A DNA stretch of 41,193 nt from Azolla pinnata (lineage: Eukaryota; Streptophyta; Polypodiopsida; Salviniales; Salviniaceae), in NCBI GenBank assembly GCA_037176905.1, contig JBBBWG010031020.1, positions 1 through 41,193 on the forward strand, given 5' to 3'. The position numbers and the translations under genes are program-made. The notes beneath the pieces are model-generated. The model was not told the DNA's origin. It saw nothing but the letters and a program-made list of their open reading frames with translations, and did no database searches. Shown in pieces: positions 1-11,632 of this stretch (the stretch's first letter is position 1; each line of letters starts with the position of its first letter).

Positions 1-1524
1 AGGCCGTGCTCCTCATCCAGGACCGCGCCTTCACGAAGGACGGCCAAATCTACATGAACGCGACGGGCAACAATCCGGACATCCACCCGCAATGGCAGGT
101 ACGAACCAATCATGCGCTTGCGCGCTGTACCGATGCCCTGTCGGGAGATCGGCTCGTGACGGCGGATCGTCCGATCGCATAATTTGGCTTGCGACGAGCG
201 ATCGATCTGATCGGACGATATAATCCGGAACGCTGTTCTTATCGGCAGCCCGAGTACTTTGGGGACGTGATCGTCGTGAACGGGAAGGCGTGGCCGTACA
301 TGAAGGTCCAGCGGCGCAAGTACCGGTTCCGCATCATCAACGCGAGCAACGCGAGGTTCTACCGGCTCGCGCTCGACGACCCCGGCCTGCGGTTCGTCCA
401 GATCGGGGCCGACAGCTTCTACCTCGAGCGGCCGATCGCCGCGGCGGAGCTGCTGCTGGCGCCGTCCGAGATCGTGGACGTGATCGTCGACTTCGCCGCG
501 TCCAGCGGGAACGCCGCCGTCCTCACCAACAGCGCCCCGTACCCGTTCCCCGACGGCGACCCGGCCAACGATCTCAACGGCAGGGTCATGAAGTTCGTGA
601 TCGGGGATCGCGTGGTTTCCGACGGCACGGCGCGGATCCCGGGCCGTCTCGCGAACGTGACGTCGCTCGCGGCGGCGGTGCGGATCCCGAGCAATGCGTC
701 GAGCAATTCTTCTGCTGCGTCGAATCCCGACGGTAACTACAGAGTCAACGCGTCGAGGGACATAATTCTGTGGGAGTTCGACACGGCCGACGGGGAGCCG
801 ACGCATCTGCTGATCAACTTCCGGCGGTTCGGCGAGCCCGCCACGGAGACGCCGCGGATCGGGAGCATCGAGATGTGGCGCGTGATCAACCTCACGCCCG
901 ACAACCACCCGCTCCACGTCCATCTCACGGGCTTCCAGGTGCTCCACGAGCGGAAGCTCAACGAGAGCTCCTTGGACGGCCTCCTCGACTGCGTCGCAAC
1001 GCATCAGAGTGTGAAAGGATGCAATCTGGAGAGCTACTTCGATGCGGAGGTGGAGCCCCAGGCTCCCCCGCCCAACGAAGCGGGCTTCAAGAACGTGTAC
1101 AAGATGAAGCCCTACTACGTCACGTCGATCCTTCTGCGCTTCGCTCTCGCCGACGGCCGGCCTTATCCGTTCGACGCCACCGGCGAGCCCGGCTACGCCT
1201 ACCATTGCCATGTAAGAGCTCACTCAAATCAATTTGCTTTTAGATTTGCAAAAACACTCGAGTACTAGCCGTTGCTTATAAATACCCTCGCGAATCGTGC
1301 GTTCATGTTGCCGCGCGCGATGATCAGCTGCAAAAAACGTTTCCCGATCCATGATCTCCATCCTACCATGATTTCTCACGCCGCGGGTCCTCTAAATCGA
1401 TCTGATTGACACCTCATGAGTCATTCGAGTGGTTGACCTCTTTGTAAAATTGGACCGCATCCTGCAGATACTCGACCATGAAGACAATGCCATGATGAGG
1501 CCTTACCGAATCACGCGTGAGTAG
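1..1524 (+). CDS. LPR1: LPR1/LPR2-like multicopper oxidase (ferroxidase), 3' part
   Basis: The last 371 residues of a multicopper oxidase of the plant LOW PHOSPHATE ROOT family; the 5' end lies outside the window. Exons: up to 98 (frame starts at base 3), 249-1211 and 1468-1524, ending in TAG; both introns are GT-AG and in phase 0. Seen: PQWQ joined to [15 protein letters not shown], then [16 protein letters not shown], the copper-binding HPLHVHL, and YHCH joined to [12 protein letters not shown]. The last part gives the T1/T3 cluster HCHxxxHxxxxM, with Cys, His and axial Met all present, so the visible part looks catalytically intact. Known of the family: LPR1/LPR2 are secreted or cell-wall ferroxidases that oxidise Fe(II) and act in root response to low phosphate. 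Exon 2 is very GC-rich. Without splicing the frame stops in intron 2 at about 1268. LPR1 versus LPR2 cannot be decided; other spore-coat-protein-A/bilirubin-oxidase-like members are less likely given the match. Confidence 0.9.
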
Positions 1525-3631
1525 CTGTGCCGGGGCCGCGATTGGTACTGAATGATATCACTGGCGCATCATCACTCGGAACGAAGAAATTGACGGATCG
1601 ACGATGCTAGTGTTCGTCGTGTTAGTGCAGGATAATCCGATTCCCCGGTCGTGTACGAGCCCAGTAATCTTAAATATATAGAACTGGGTGATCACCTGTA
1701 AATTAATACATATGACCTTGCAGATAATTATTCAGTGCTGATCATGCCCACGAATCATCCCATTGTACGCAGAAGCAGCTGCTGTACAAAGAAGAATAAA
1801 TGATTGCACATTGTAGATATGTTATGCAATAATATTGTGCTAGAATCAGCTGCTATACAAACTATATGAAGGGAAAAGAAAAAAGCATCCCAGCAGCTTG
1901 TAATTTGAGATTTTGCATCGTGGGCGTTGATGACTTTCAAGAATCGATGTAATCAATTAGATTCTGCTGTTATGTTTGTGGATATTATGCATGTTTATCA
2001 TACGAATTAACCAGGCGAAGAAATCTTGGATTGAATTACTACCAATGCCTTAACCTAATCGTTACATCGATTTGGTGGCGTTTACCAATGAATAATGATG
2101 GCAAAGGTAAATTAGGCATCGTCTCCGAGGTCATATACGGTCTTGAAACACATTTAAAGATCATTACAGTAACTTAGGCATTCGTGACATTGACAAAATC
2201 TGTGCTCGGGCCAACGGTTTTCAAAGTCAGATTTCGGCGTGGAATTTGATAAGCTTCAAAAACTAATAGTTTTGATGCACAATGAACTTGCATGCGCTAT
2301 CAACATTTTGACTCTTCTGTTCAAGTAGCTCTGAATGCGAATTGTACCTATCATGTCCAAACAAGTTGTTGCGCCTGAATGGATACTTGTTGCCAAGTCG
2401 TTTCTCGGCCAAAATGCAGACTTTTTCTCACTTATTATTAATAAGTCTTGTCTAGCATGTGATGGAATGTCAAATTATATGATCGTAACCCAAAAGAATA
2501 TACGAGAATGTTGATGTTGACACAAACTCACGGATCGAAGAGGAGACGAGAACCCTATACTTAGATACATCTGCAATACCATTGTAAACCTGATCTACTG
2601 GTCAAACTAAATATCGTTTTAATATGTTGGCAGTGACCACATCAATCATGTATATAAATCATACTAATTGACATTCGTATGCTGGCGGCGGCCAAATCGA
2701 TTGTGTAACTAATCAAGTCAACTTTATGAATGCTATTTGCATGTTGTCGATGCCAACTAAACGGAACCGGCGCCAGAGTGTGCATCCAATGTCCAATGGT
2801 CGTTACTCTATGTACAAGAAAGCGACTGTTGAAATAACAAGATTTTTATCGGCTTCTTTACAAGATATAGAGTCAACCCGCAATAGAGAAACAGTGGATG
2901 CATATCGCCCGTTTTTGGCATTAGAATTACCTTACCAAGCTTGGGAAAAAAAATTATCCTTCTACCCACATCCCTAAATCTTTTTCCGATCGGCTCTTGC
3001 CCTCGCCATATCTCGTCATAGCGATTTCCAAATCATCACTTGAACAGGGTAATGCAACCAGCATCATCAGCAACAAAGGGACCGAGAGCGACGAATCTTA
3101 CCATGAAACATTGAACGCAATCCGCCGTCGATGCACCCTCCGACCATCAATTTGTGGTGGTTGCCTTCGCCGCCATCCCCCAACACCGAGATGGCAGAGC
3201 ATCCCGACGCCGATATGCCAAGTATACAACAAGCACACAGATGATGGACGAATCGATCGATCGATCGCCTGCATGGATGAATGGATGGATCTGATACAAG
3301 CGCATCTGACGGATGATTCGATCGATCGATCGATCGCCTACATGGATGAAATGGATGGATCAAATACACGCGCATATGATGCCGATTCGATCGATCGATC
3401 GATCGATCACTTGCGTGGATGAGTGGATGGATTTGTCACAATGCGAGATCCAAGACAAGCAGTCCAGAGTCCAAACCAGAAGATTGGATTTCTTCAGTTT
3501 TTCTTCTTCTCGTAGAACAAGTGCCTTCTTGGTGGACATGTCTCGCGACAGGACATACGTCTGAGTGAGACATCATTCAGCCGCCCAGCGATTGCGTGCC
3601 TTGCTCGGATCCCGAAGGCGCCGTCCCTGCC
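1525..3631. other. Intergenic region, LPR to ATG3
   Basis: About 2.1 kb, AT-rich. I see no coding region: open frames are short and carry no recognisable motif. It must hold the LPR 3' end and the ATG3 promoter and 5' UTR, but I cannot place their limits. A GATCGATC-containing minisatellite lies at about 3241-3437. Confidence 0.6.
3241..3437. repeat. Minisatellite, about 3 copies of a 65-70 bp unit
   Basis: Three consecutive units each hold a (GATC)n run followed by a GGATGAATGGATGGAT-like stretch. Copies begin near 3243, 3312 and 3380 and differ by small changes and by the length of the GATC run, which grows from first to third copy. The array ends about 200 bp before the ATG3 start codon, so it lies in its promoter or 5' UTR. 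The GATC runs are self-complementary. Confidence 0.85.
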
Positions 3632-6600
3632 ATGGCGTTGAAGCAGCGATTGCACGAGGCTTTCAAAGGAGCAGTGGAGCGGATCACCCCGCCCAGAACA
3701 GTCTCCGCTTACAGGGAGAAGGGGCTCCTAACCCCGGATGAATTTGTTCTCGCCGGCGACAATCTCGTCGGCAAATGCCCCACTTGGTCCTGGTATGCTC
3801 TGTTCTTCTCTTCCTTCCCGTGCATGAGCACATGCCTTTTCATGTATATGACCTACTACCGCGTATTCATGTGCATATGCTTGACATACATGCGTGCGTG
3901 CTGTGACATGTGCATATGCTTGACATACATGCGTGCGTGCTGTGACATGTGCATATGCTTGACATACATGCATGCGTTCTGTGAACGCGATTTGCGTCTC
4001 TACATGCGTGCTGTCCGCTACTTATGAGATGGACCTCGTGTGTTATGCACGATACATGTATCCGATGTGCCAAGGTGAATTGCTTTTGTATGGGCAGGGA
4101 ATCAGGGGATCCCAGCAAAAGAAAAGGATTTTTACCGCCTGAAAAGCAGTATTTAATCACCAGAAATGGTAAATCTCATGTCTTTATCTTTCTTGGGTTC
4201 TGGCCTAATGCCCTGTTTGGTAATTACATGCAGTGTTGTACATTTATGGCGCCTTATATAATGAAAATTTCTGAGCTTTATTATTTCTTCAGTTCCTTGT
4301 TTGCGAAGAGCATCATCTCTTGAAGATGATTATAGGGCTGCTGGAGGTGAGGTTTTACTTGATCATGAAGATGGTGGCTGGCTTGCAACTCATGGCAACC
4401 CAGGTATGCTATAGGCATTGGTTTCAATGTGTGATAGAGAAAGGAAGAAACTGTGAACATCGGAAACAAAACCGAATTTTGGTGAAAAAGTGAAGAGCCT
4501 CATTTTTTTCATTGTAGAGGGAATATTGTTCACGAAAGAATTTGAATCATGGACATGCGTTGGATTAAATAGCAGGCACATAAATATACTGAATGTTGAA
4601 GCATTTTGGTTATTGAACGATCAATCTGAGAGACAATCCAATCCAAATCCTTACCTTCAGAAGCTGTTAATTTCTAGTCTTATTGATAAACGATTTCTAA
4701 TAATGCTGATAAAAAATCCAAAGCCTATCCTACAAACCAAAATTTTGGAAGGTGTGTGGATGCTTGATCTTTGAGAATGACATAGAGGTTACTCAACCTT
4801 CATTGTCTTCTGTGTAAGTGTATTGGTGCCTCCTAGGGTTTACAGCCTGTAGACAAAAGACATTGCATGAATCACATATGCAGTGCATGTTCAAAGTGTG
4901 TATAATTAGCTTGTCATGACCCAGCCATGAACGTTTTCTAACCTATACATTCATGGGCTGCTAAAGAAGAGTCTCGAGCAAAGAGATCAAGAGTAGTAAA
5001 TATTCTCCTGAATGTTTCCAGATCTCCCGCAGACACCCAGGCTGCTAAAGCAAAGTACATTGATCAAACTGGAGATGTAAACCGGAGATAAATAGTTTGT
5101 GTTTAGTAACTTAGAGCCCATGGTTATAACTTTCTTGGACTAGATGGCCATTTTTCTAATTTATATCAAGTCTAAATTACTCCGTGCATGGAAGGTAAGA
5201 TCATTGAGAAAACAGGAATTTTGATTTCCGTCATGCAAATAAAGCTCTATGAAGGGAATGTATACTTGTAGAATGCATTGATGAAGGAGGAAGTTGTTGC
5301 AACGTACTTAGCGAAAATGAAAGATTTATAGCAATAAGCCCTTGAAAGTCAGAGTCTTGAATACAATCAGTACGTTGGAAGGAAGAGAAAGGGTTCAGTA
5401 TATATTATGTAGGCATGAATAGCCACTGGGGAATATGAAAATTACTGTAACCTGAATTCAGAAGTAAGCAGAGGCAGAAACAAAAGGGCAGGGAGGTTTC
5501 ACTATATCACGTGGCATGTTGAGGATATCTGACCATCCAGAAACAAGAAACTTCCATAAGCTTTTCCTGTGTTAAAATCTAATTGTAAGCACTCTTTATG
5601 TTTGTTGTGGAAATTTTTGCTGGAATGTTTTTTAATTTATTCTATGCTTCTAATAGATTTCGTTGCTGCCCTGATCTGTTATGCCACTACTCACTCATCA
5701 TTCCTTTAGCTGCTTTTTCTTTTGTTTATCTTGCTAAAGTTCATAGTCACCTGGATATTTTCGCTGTTGAAGTAAACTGTTTTCATTTCTTGCCTTATGT
5801 CTCACATTCTGGAGCATACTGTAAATGAATAAGGTGAAGTGGTACAAGCAGAGTTGGCAAATGATTTTTATTGCTCAATATGCCTATGAACAGGACATAA
5901 TGGGAGTGGGTATTTTTCCTGTTTTTTTTAACTCTCTTTTTTGTTTCCTGGTTCTAACTGATGCATATCATATCGAAATTTGATAGATTTTGGACAACAA
6001 TTGCACTTGCATTTCTTGGCTGGTTGGTTGTAGTCCGTCTATTTCTGATTGTGATGTAATCTAATGCTATAGAATTGGAACTTTTTTCACGTTTGTTTAT
6101 ATGCATCTCTTATCTACAACTGTGGAAGGATGGCAATAAAATTTAAGTAATCTCATTTCATACAAGCATCAAAACATTTGGCTGTTTACAGCTGAGTAAT
6201 CTTTTTGACCTTATAATAGGTGATAGGACGGAGGAAAATGCACCAATGATGGATCGAAGCAAGGAACATGATGATAGTAGCCATGTTATTCTAGACAACA
6301 GTAATGATGATGAGGATGATGCGATTCCAGACATGGCTGATTTTGTTCAAAATGATGACGTAAGTACACATTCTTTATAGATTGATCCTTCTAGCCTATT
6401 TTTATGCGTTTTTGGATGCAATGTTGTGAACATGATTTGATGTTATATTGGACAGGCCACAGTGGAGCCAACATATCTCATGGTTGAGGAACCTGAGGAA
6501 GATAATATTCTTCGAACACGAACTTATGACATCAGTATAACGTAAGGAATACCTCTGTAGTAAAGAGCAACCAAAGTTTAATTTGTATTATATGACATAC

Positions 6601-7493
6601 TCGTTGTGTTCACCTGTCTCACAATTTTTGCACATGCTATAAATATTGTTGCACCTGCAGGTATGATAAGTACTATCAGACTCCTCGTGTTTGGCTGACT
6701 GGATATGATGAGGTATATGTTATAAGCAGTTTCTAATATTGTTAATTTCTGTGACCAATCTACGCATGTTACCGGTAAATACGATCGGCCTTCCTATGAA
6801 ATAATGTTCCCTTCTATAAAGTCATCGTAGAAGGCTAACCCCATCAGAAATTTAAATTACATTTGCTAGAGAGAACTAGTGGCACCATGATGTAGTTTGG
6901 TGCAACTACACCGTGTCAATTAGGCAGAAGGAATGATTGTTGTGCAGGTAACACCTACAGAAGAGGAAGCATTTGAAACAAGTCTGAGTTTTCCTGTCTC
7001 CCCAAGTTGGGACAGAAAACTGGCATGCTAATTGAGTACAGAACATGCAATCGAAGGCTGGAAATGCATTATAAAGAAAAATAGCCTATACAGAATATGT
7101 TATTGGAAATTGATATTGATCAAAACTTGCATGCAAGCGATTGAGAAAAAAATTAGAGATGCATGATAGGAAGGAGCGTGCATGTGGATTTGTAGAGCTA
7201 AAAAGAAATTCTACTGCAGGAGAGGAAAAATTTTAATCTACTTATAGTAACAAGAAAATTAGAAATAGAGAAAAAATAAGATAGCCTTCATGGTTCATAT
7301 GGAAACGGGGAACATGATATTTTAGTTTCCAGTTTTGATACACAGCTTGCATTGATGAAGGAATTCTGAATCACCATATACTAAAAGAAGCTGAAAGGGG
7401 AACCTCATTGTTCCATTTAGGAGTGCAGACACGATTCTGAGTTATGTGAAGTTCACTGTCTTTCTTCAAAATCATACATACATACATACATAA

Positions 7494-7526
<33 letters not shown>

Positions 7527-8284
7527 TAGATAGATAGATAGATATTAGATAGTCTATGTCACAGTCCAAGGCAATCAGAGCAAAGGCACACAACCTAATC
7601 ATCAAGGTTTTCTATCTTCATTTTTAGCTGCCATTTAATGATGTAAAATACTTTTTCTCTGCTTTTTTGTAGTCACGGATGCCATTGCCTACTGAGCTGA
7701 TCTTTGAAGATGTTAGCCAGGATCATGCTTACAAAACGGTTGGTTTGCATTTAGTTCTGCTGATAATATCAGTGTGTTTGCTGTAACTAGAACAGGCTAT
7801 TTCAACAATGTCTCCTTTAACAGGTAACTATCGAGGACCATCCTCACATAGCAGGGAAGCATGCATCTGTTCATCCATGCAAACATGGCGCTGTAATGAA
7901 AAGAATCAATGATGTTTTGTTGAGCCGTGGTGTGGACCCAGAAGTCGATAAGTATGACATACTTCTTCAAAGTATTATATGAACAAAAATATCCCTATTT
8001 TTGGCATTTCTAGCATTCGCCTAAATTCTCACTACTATTGGCATGCTCTTCTATAAATTTGAAGTCTTTAGGTATTCTTACATTTTTAGGAAAGTTTAGG
8101 AGTATACTCAACAAGTTTGGGTGTTTTTGGTGTTCTCTTTTATGCTTTAAAACATGAAAGACTACTTGCTGACAAATTATGCTGCTTCCTGGACAGGTAC
8201 CTCTTTTTGTTCTTAAAGTTTGTAGCGTCGGTTATTCCAACTATAGAGTATGACTACACAATGGATTTTGACCTAGGCTCCTGA
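3632..8284 (+). CDS. ATG3: ATG3, E2-like conjugating enzyme of autophagy
   Basis: ATG3 takes ATG8 from the E1-like ATG7 and passes it to phosphatidylethanolamine on the growing autophagosome membrane, in the cytosol. Nine exons: 3632-3792, 4098-4168, 4293-4403, 6220-6359, 6456-6541, 6661-6712, 7673-7738, 7824-7951, 8197-8284. They sum to 903 bases, 300 aa plus stop, close to plant ATG3 (about 313 aa). Seen: N-terminal LHEAFKGAVERITPPRT, the membrane-binding amphipathic helix; EFVLAGDNLVGKCPTWSW; an acidic flexible region (exon 4, DDEDDAIPDM); [28 protein letters not shown] across exons 5-6 in overlapping short pieces; the catalytic HPC motif in ASVHPCKHGAVM (exon 8); and the C-terminal IEYDYTMDFDLGS. 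The start is the first ATG matching the family N-terminus; in-frame codons from 3596 show no homology. Intron 3 is 1.8 kb. Nothing looks broken. Confidence 0.95.
3871..3987. repeat. 39-bp tandem repeat, 3 copies, in ATG3 intron 1
   Basis: Three head-to-tail copies starting at 3871, 3910 and 3949. The first two are identical; the third diverges at its end. Open frames through it on both strands show the periodic translation expected of a repeat and are not genes. Confidence 0.9.
7473..7549. repeat. Compound microsatellite (CATA)n-(TA)n-(GATA)n in ATG3 intron 6
   Basis: A run of CATA units with one interruption passes into TATATATA and then into GATA units. It lies about 120 bp before exon 7. 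It should be length-polymorphic. Confidence 0.9.
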
Positions 8285-9462
8285 GAATGGACATGTATCA
8301 TGGATGCATTTTGCCAGGGTTTGATGCTCACATAAGGCATTTGTGCAAGTATGTATTATTATGCCCATGGATATGCAACTTGTTTCTGTATAAAATTCTT
8401 TCACGACTATTCTGGTTTCAGGGTACATGCAATTTATCTCTTTGTAAAACGCGTCTGGTCTCCATCCACAATCCTCTGATTCATACATACTGAAGATATT
8501 GGATCTCTTTATGAAATTCACAATTGAAAAATAGTGGGCTTTGACATGGTACTCCAAAAAATTTAGACGCGATGCTGTTCTTACTGTGGAGACTTGTATA
8601 CTTGGTGGTTAAAATGAATGAGTTGTGGTGTCTCATCTTTTGTGGTATCTTTTTATCGGCAAGACTTGAAAATCCAGTGAAAATTATAGAAATTCAATGG
8701 GATAGTAACTGTGTCACTGCAACTAGAATAAATCGGGGCATTTTAAAGTTGTTTTGCACTTAATCAAATAGTCGTGTAAGTCTATCTTAGGATTGGTAAA
8801 GCAATTTATCTAACTCCTTGAATCATATCAGATGCATTGTTTGTACGCTCAACTAGAAGCAAGAATGTTTGAATAAGATCAAAAGCATCAACAGTAGTAT
8901 AAAATATTGCATCCTCAAATACTTACCATTCTAGGGTAAGACTAAAATAGCCTTATGCCGTGCAATGCATTTGGATGTATGTTGGTGTGATGGAACCCAC
9001 ATGCAATAAGATGCCAGGTTCAACTATCAACATATTGTAGATCCATTCCACCTTGCCTACGGTGTGTAGATAATTGTGAAAGTCAAACGGAATCTGCATA
9101 GCTCGTGCGATCGAGCTGACGAAAAGAAGCCATAAACTAGTCGTGTTTATCCGAACACGGACCCATTACGCCGTTCTAAAGAAGGCGGCAAACAAATAAA
9201 ATCAGGCTTATCGAAGATGGGCTCGGTAAGCCTGCAGTTTTGTCTGTTTGGGTTTTTCGACGGTCAACGGTGCTGCCGACGCGACACCATCACATTCTAC
9301 AAGCGTAACTCTGTTGAATCGACAATAAGTTGTTTTTTCTTTCCAGAGTGGTGGACGATTCGCGTCATCGAGAAGCGATCGATACGTAGCCCCCGATTCG
9401 ATCTTCATGCTCCTCTAGACATGGCTATGGTTTTGAGGTGTTTGAACTCAAGAAACAGAAAC

Positions 9463-9642
9463 AAAGTCATGAAGAAGAAAATCATGAACAAAATCATGAT
9501 GAGCAAAATCATGAACAAAATCATGAAGAAGAAGAAGAAGAAGAAGAAGAAGAAGAAGAAGATTGCCCTTCATTTCTAGGGCCCTGTTTTTCCTCTTCTT
9601 TCTTCTTCTTTCTTCTTCTTCTTCTTCTTCCTTCTTCTTTCG
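9463..9642. repeat. ATCATGAA-type tandem repeat, (GAA)n tract and (TTC)n tract
   Basis: An imperfect repeat of an AAAATCATGAAC-like unit (about 9475-9524) runs directly into a (GAA)n tract at about 9525-9562. After some 30 bases comes the complementary tract rich in TTC/CTT at about 9591-9642. The two tracts could pair as a long hairpin in RNA. The array ends about 100 bp before the TFIIS start codon, so it probably lies in its promoter or 5' UTR. Confidence 0.85.
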
Positions 9643-9689
9643 CAGTTCCTTCTTCGATGCGGTTTTCCCTTCCTGTTGCCCTGAGTTCC

Positions 9690-9697
9690 TAGGGTTT
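9690..9697 (-). promoter_or_regulatory. Telo-box-like motif upstream of TFIIS
   Basis: TAGGGTTT on the + strand is AAACCCTA on the - strand, 46 bases before the TFIIS start codon. In plants this motif, in promoters or 5' UTRs, is bound by Myb-type telomere-repeat-binding factors and marks many housekeeping genes. That it works here is inference. Confidence 0.4.
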
Positions 9698-9742
9698 GCC
9701 CCGTAGGCCCCCCTCGACAGGCTCCTGTCCTTCCGCCCCGGG

Positions 9743-11632
9743 ATGGGTTCAGATCACGACGAGCTCCTCCGACTCTTCCAGAAAGCCAGCAAAGCCGCAG
9801 ATGCGGCTGCCTCCGAAAACGTTGGAGAAACAGAGGAATGCCGATGCGTCGAGGCTCTCAAGCTCATGCATTCCTTGCCTGTCACAACGTCCATGCTCGT
9901 CTCCACGCAGGTATTTTCTTCTCTTAACCCTACTGTCTCCTCCTCCTCCTCCTCCTCCTCCTCCTTCGAGTTCGTGCTCATTTTCAGGGTTTTCTGCGCT
10001 GTTGCTTCCTTCTCTCTTTGCCCTTTCTTTGCTAAGGGAGTAAACCACTTTCCACGGTATATAGCTTTTTTTTTCCCCTATTCTGTGAACGGACTGGAGG
10101 TTTAGCGATATCGATTTTCCACATCAGAGAACCTGTTTTTCAAGCAAATAATTGAAGTGAAGGAGAGGAATTAAGATTTCCAGAAAGTTCCTAGCTATTT
10201 CGACATCTCCGTGTGTGAGATTCTATGGTGATGGGTCATTGCCGTTCTCTAAGCAACAGGAATAACACTTGTGAGTGAATAATCCACAGGGGCAGTTCTC
10301 GGACTGAATCAACTATAGGGTTTGATAAAACCTCTAGTTGATTTGGCATTTTTTAGGTTTTGTAAGATGTTACATCGAATGCAGGTTGAATGTACAAGAG
10401 TACTCAGAGTCTTCAGTTTTCTTGTTTGATTACCACCAATGTCGTAGTTGGGGCCTTTCCAAACTCTACATGTTGAATTAAATTCAGAGCTTTAGACCAA
10501 CTTCTGTAATCTCCCAGCTTCTTGCTCTGGTTTGAATGGACAGAGAAATGTAGGGCTTTGAGAACTATATGATGGTTTGAAATTTTTAGGGTTTTTGGCG
10601 GGATTTTGATTGTGCTTGGAAAGCGATCAGGCTTTTCAAGAGGCTGTGTCATTTTGAAAAGATTGATGTTTTGCGAGTCTTGGCTCTCAGAGTTTTGAGG
10701 TTTTTGTTTAAATATTTTGTTGGTCTTAACATTTTGTAGTTCCTTTTTCTTAGCCATTTTTTGACTTGATCTAGGTTGGAAAGCAATTGCGCCGCCTCAC
10801 AAAACACGCCCGACCCAAAATACAGAAAGCTGCCAGTGATCTGTTAGAAGTCTGGAAGAAGGTTGTGGCAAATGAAGCGAAGAATGGAACCACAGAGCCA
10901 TCATCCCCTTCAGTTAAGATCCAGAAGAACACAATGAAAGAGACTGATCAGAAGGTAGTACTAGAAACTAAACCTAAACTAGAGACAATTGCCACAAGCA
11001 ATGCTACATCGAGGAGTAAAGTGGACACAGAAGTATCAAGATCATCAAGCTCGACTACCTCGTCAGAGGCCAAGCAAGGCAAACCATTGAATCTGGCACT
11101 TATACCAAAGACAAAGGAGGCAACGAGAGATAAGATTCGGGAGCTTCTAGCCGAGGCATTTTCAAAGGTAGTGGATGAAGCTCAAGGGCATGATCTGGCA
11201 AGAGCCAAGGCTTCAGATCCAATCGCTGTTGCTGTGTCAGTAGAATCAGTAATGTTCCAAACCTTTGGTCTTTCCAAAGGTGTGAACAAGATGAAGTATC
11301 GATCCATCATGTTCAATATTCGTGATGCAAATAACCAGGATTTGAGGCGAAGAGTGCTTCTTGGAGATGTGAGTGCTGGTGAGCTCATGAACATGTCAGC
11401 GGAGGACATGGCTAGTGATCAACGGAAGATGCAGAATGATGAAATCAAGAAGAAAGCTCTCTTTGAGTGTGAAAGAGGACAAACACGACAGGCATCCACA
11501 GACCAATTCAAATGTGGGAAATGTGGGCAGCGTAAATGCACATACTATCAAATGCAGACACGGAGTGCTGATGAACCCATGACTACATTCGTGACTTGTG
11601 TTAACTGCAACAATAGATGGAAATTCTGCTAG
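9743..11632 (+). CDS. TFIIS: Transcription elongation factor TFIIS (S-II)
   Basis: TFIIS rescues backtracked RNA polymerase II in the nucleus by stimulating its transcript cleavage. Two exons, 9743-9910 and 10775-11632, joined in phase 0 across an 864-base intron; 341 aa. Seen in order: N-terminal LW domain (helical bundle) spanning the junction, ending in VGKQLRRLTKHARPKIQKAA and LLEVWKKVV; a Ser/Thr/Lys-rich linker (about residues 95-170); the central polymerase-binding domain with TRDKIRELLAEAF, KYRSIMFNIRDANNQDLRRR and LLGDVSAGEL; and the C-terminal zinc ribbon, CGKC then 24 residues then CVNC, holding the RSADEPMT loop whose Asp-Glu pair enters the polymerase active site. It ends NRWKFC. 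The start is the first ATG of the LW-domain frame. Complete and apparently functional. The last three-quarters is one uninterrupted exon. Confidence 0.95.

Larger units (their letters stand above)
8285..9742. other. Intergenic region, ATG3 to TFIIS
   Basis: About 1.45 kb. The first part is AT-rich and should hold the ATG3 3' UTR; the last 500 bp, with its repeat tracts, is the TFIIS promoter and 5' UTR. Short open frames at 8273-8763 have no motif and AT-driven composition, and I read them as noise. Confidence 0.55.

Noticed and set aside
3728-4160. Periodic Cys/His open frames on both strands in ATG3 intron 1
   Set aside because: They follow the 39-bp tandem repeat, and both ATG3 exon edges fit the family exactly with this region spliced out.
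9438-9692. Glu-rich open frame (HEEENHEQNHDEQ, then poly-Glu) before TFIIS
   Set aside because: It is the translation of the ATCATGAA and GAA repeats, followed by poly-Ser/Phe/Leu from the TTC tract; no family, and it lies in the likely TFIIS leader.
10413-10757. 114-codon open frame on the - strand in TFIIS intron 1
   Set aside because: Lys/Asn/Gln-rich AT-driven composition, no motif, and inside a well-defined intron.
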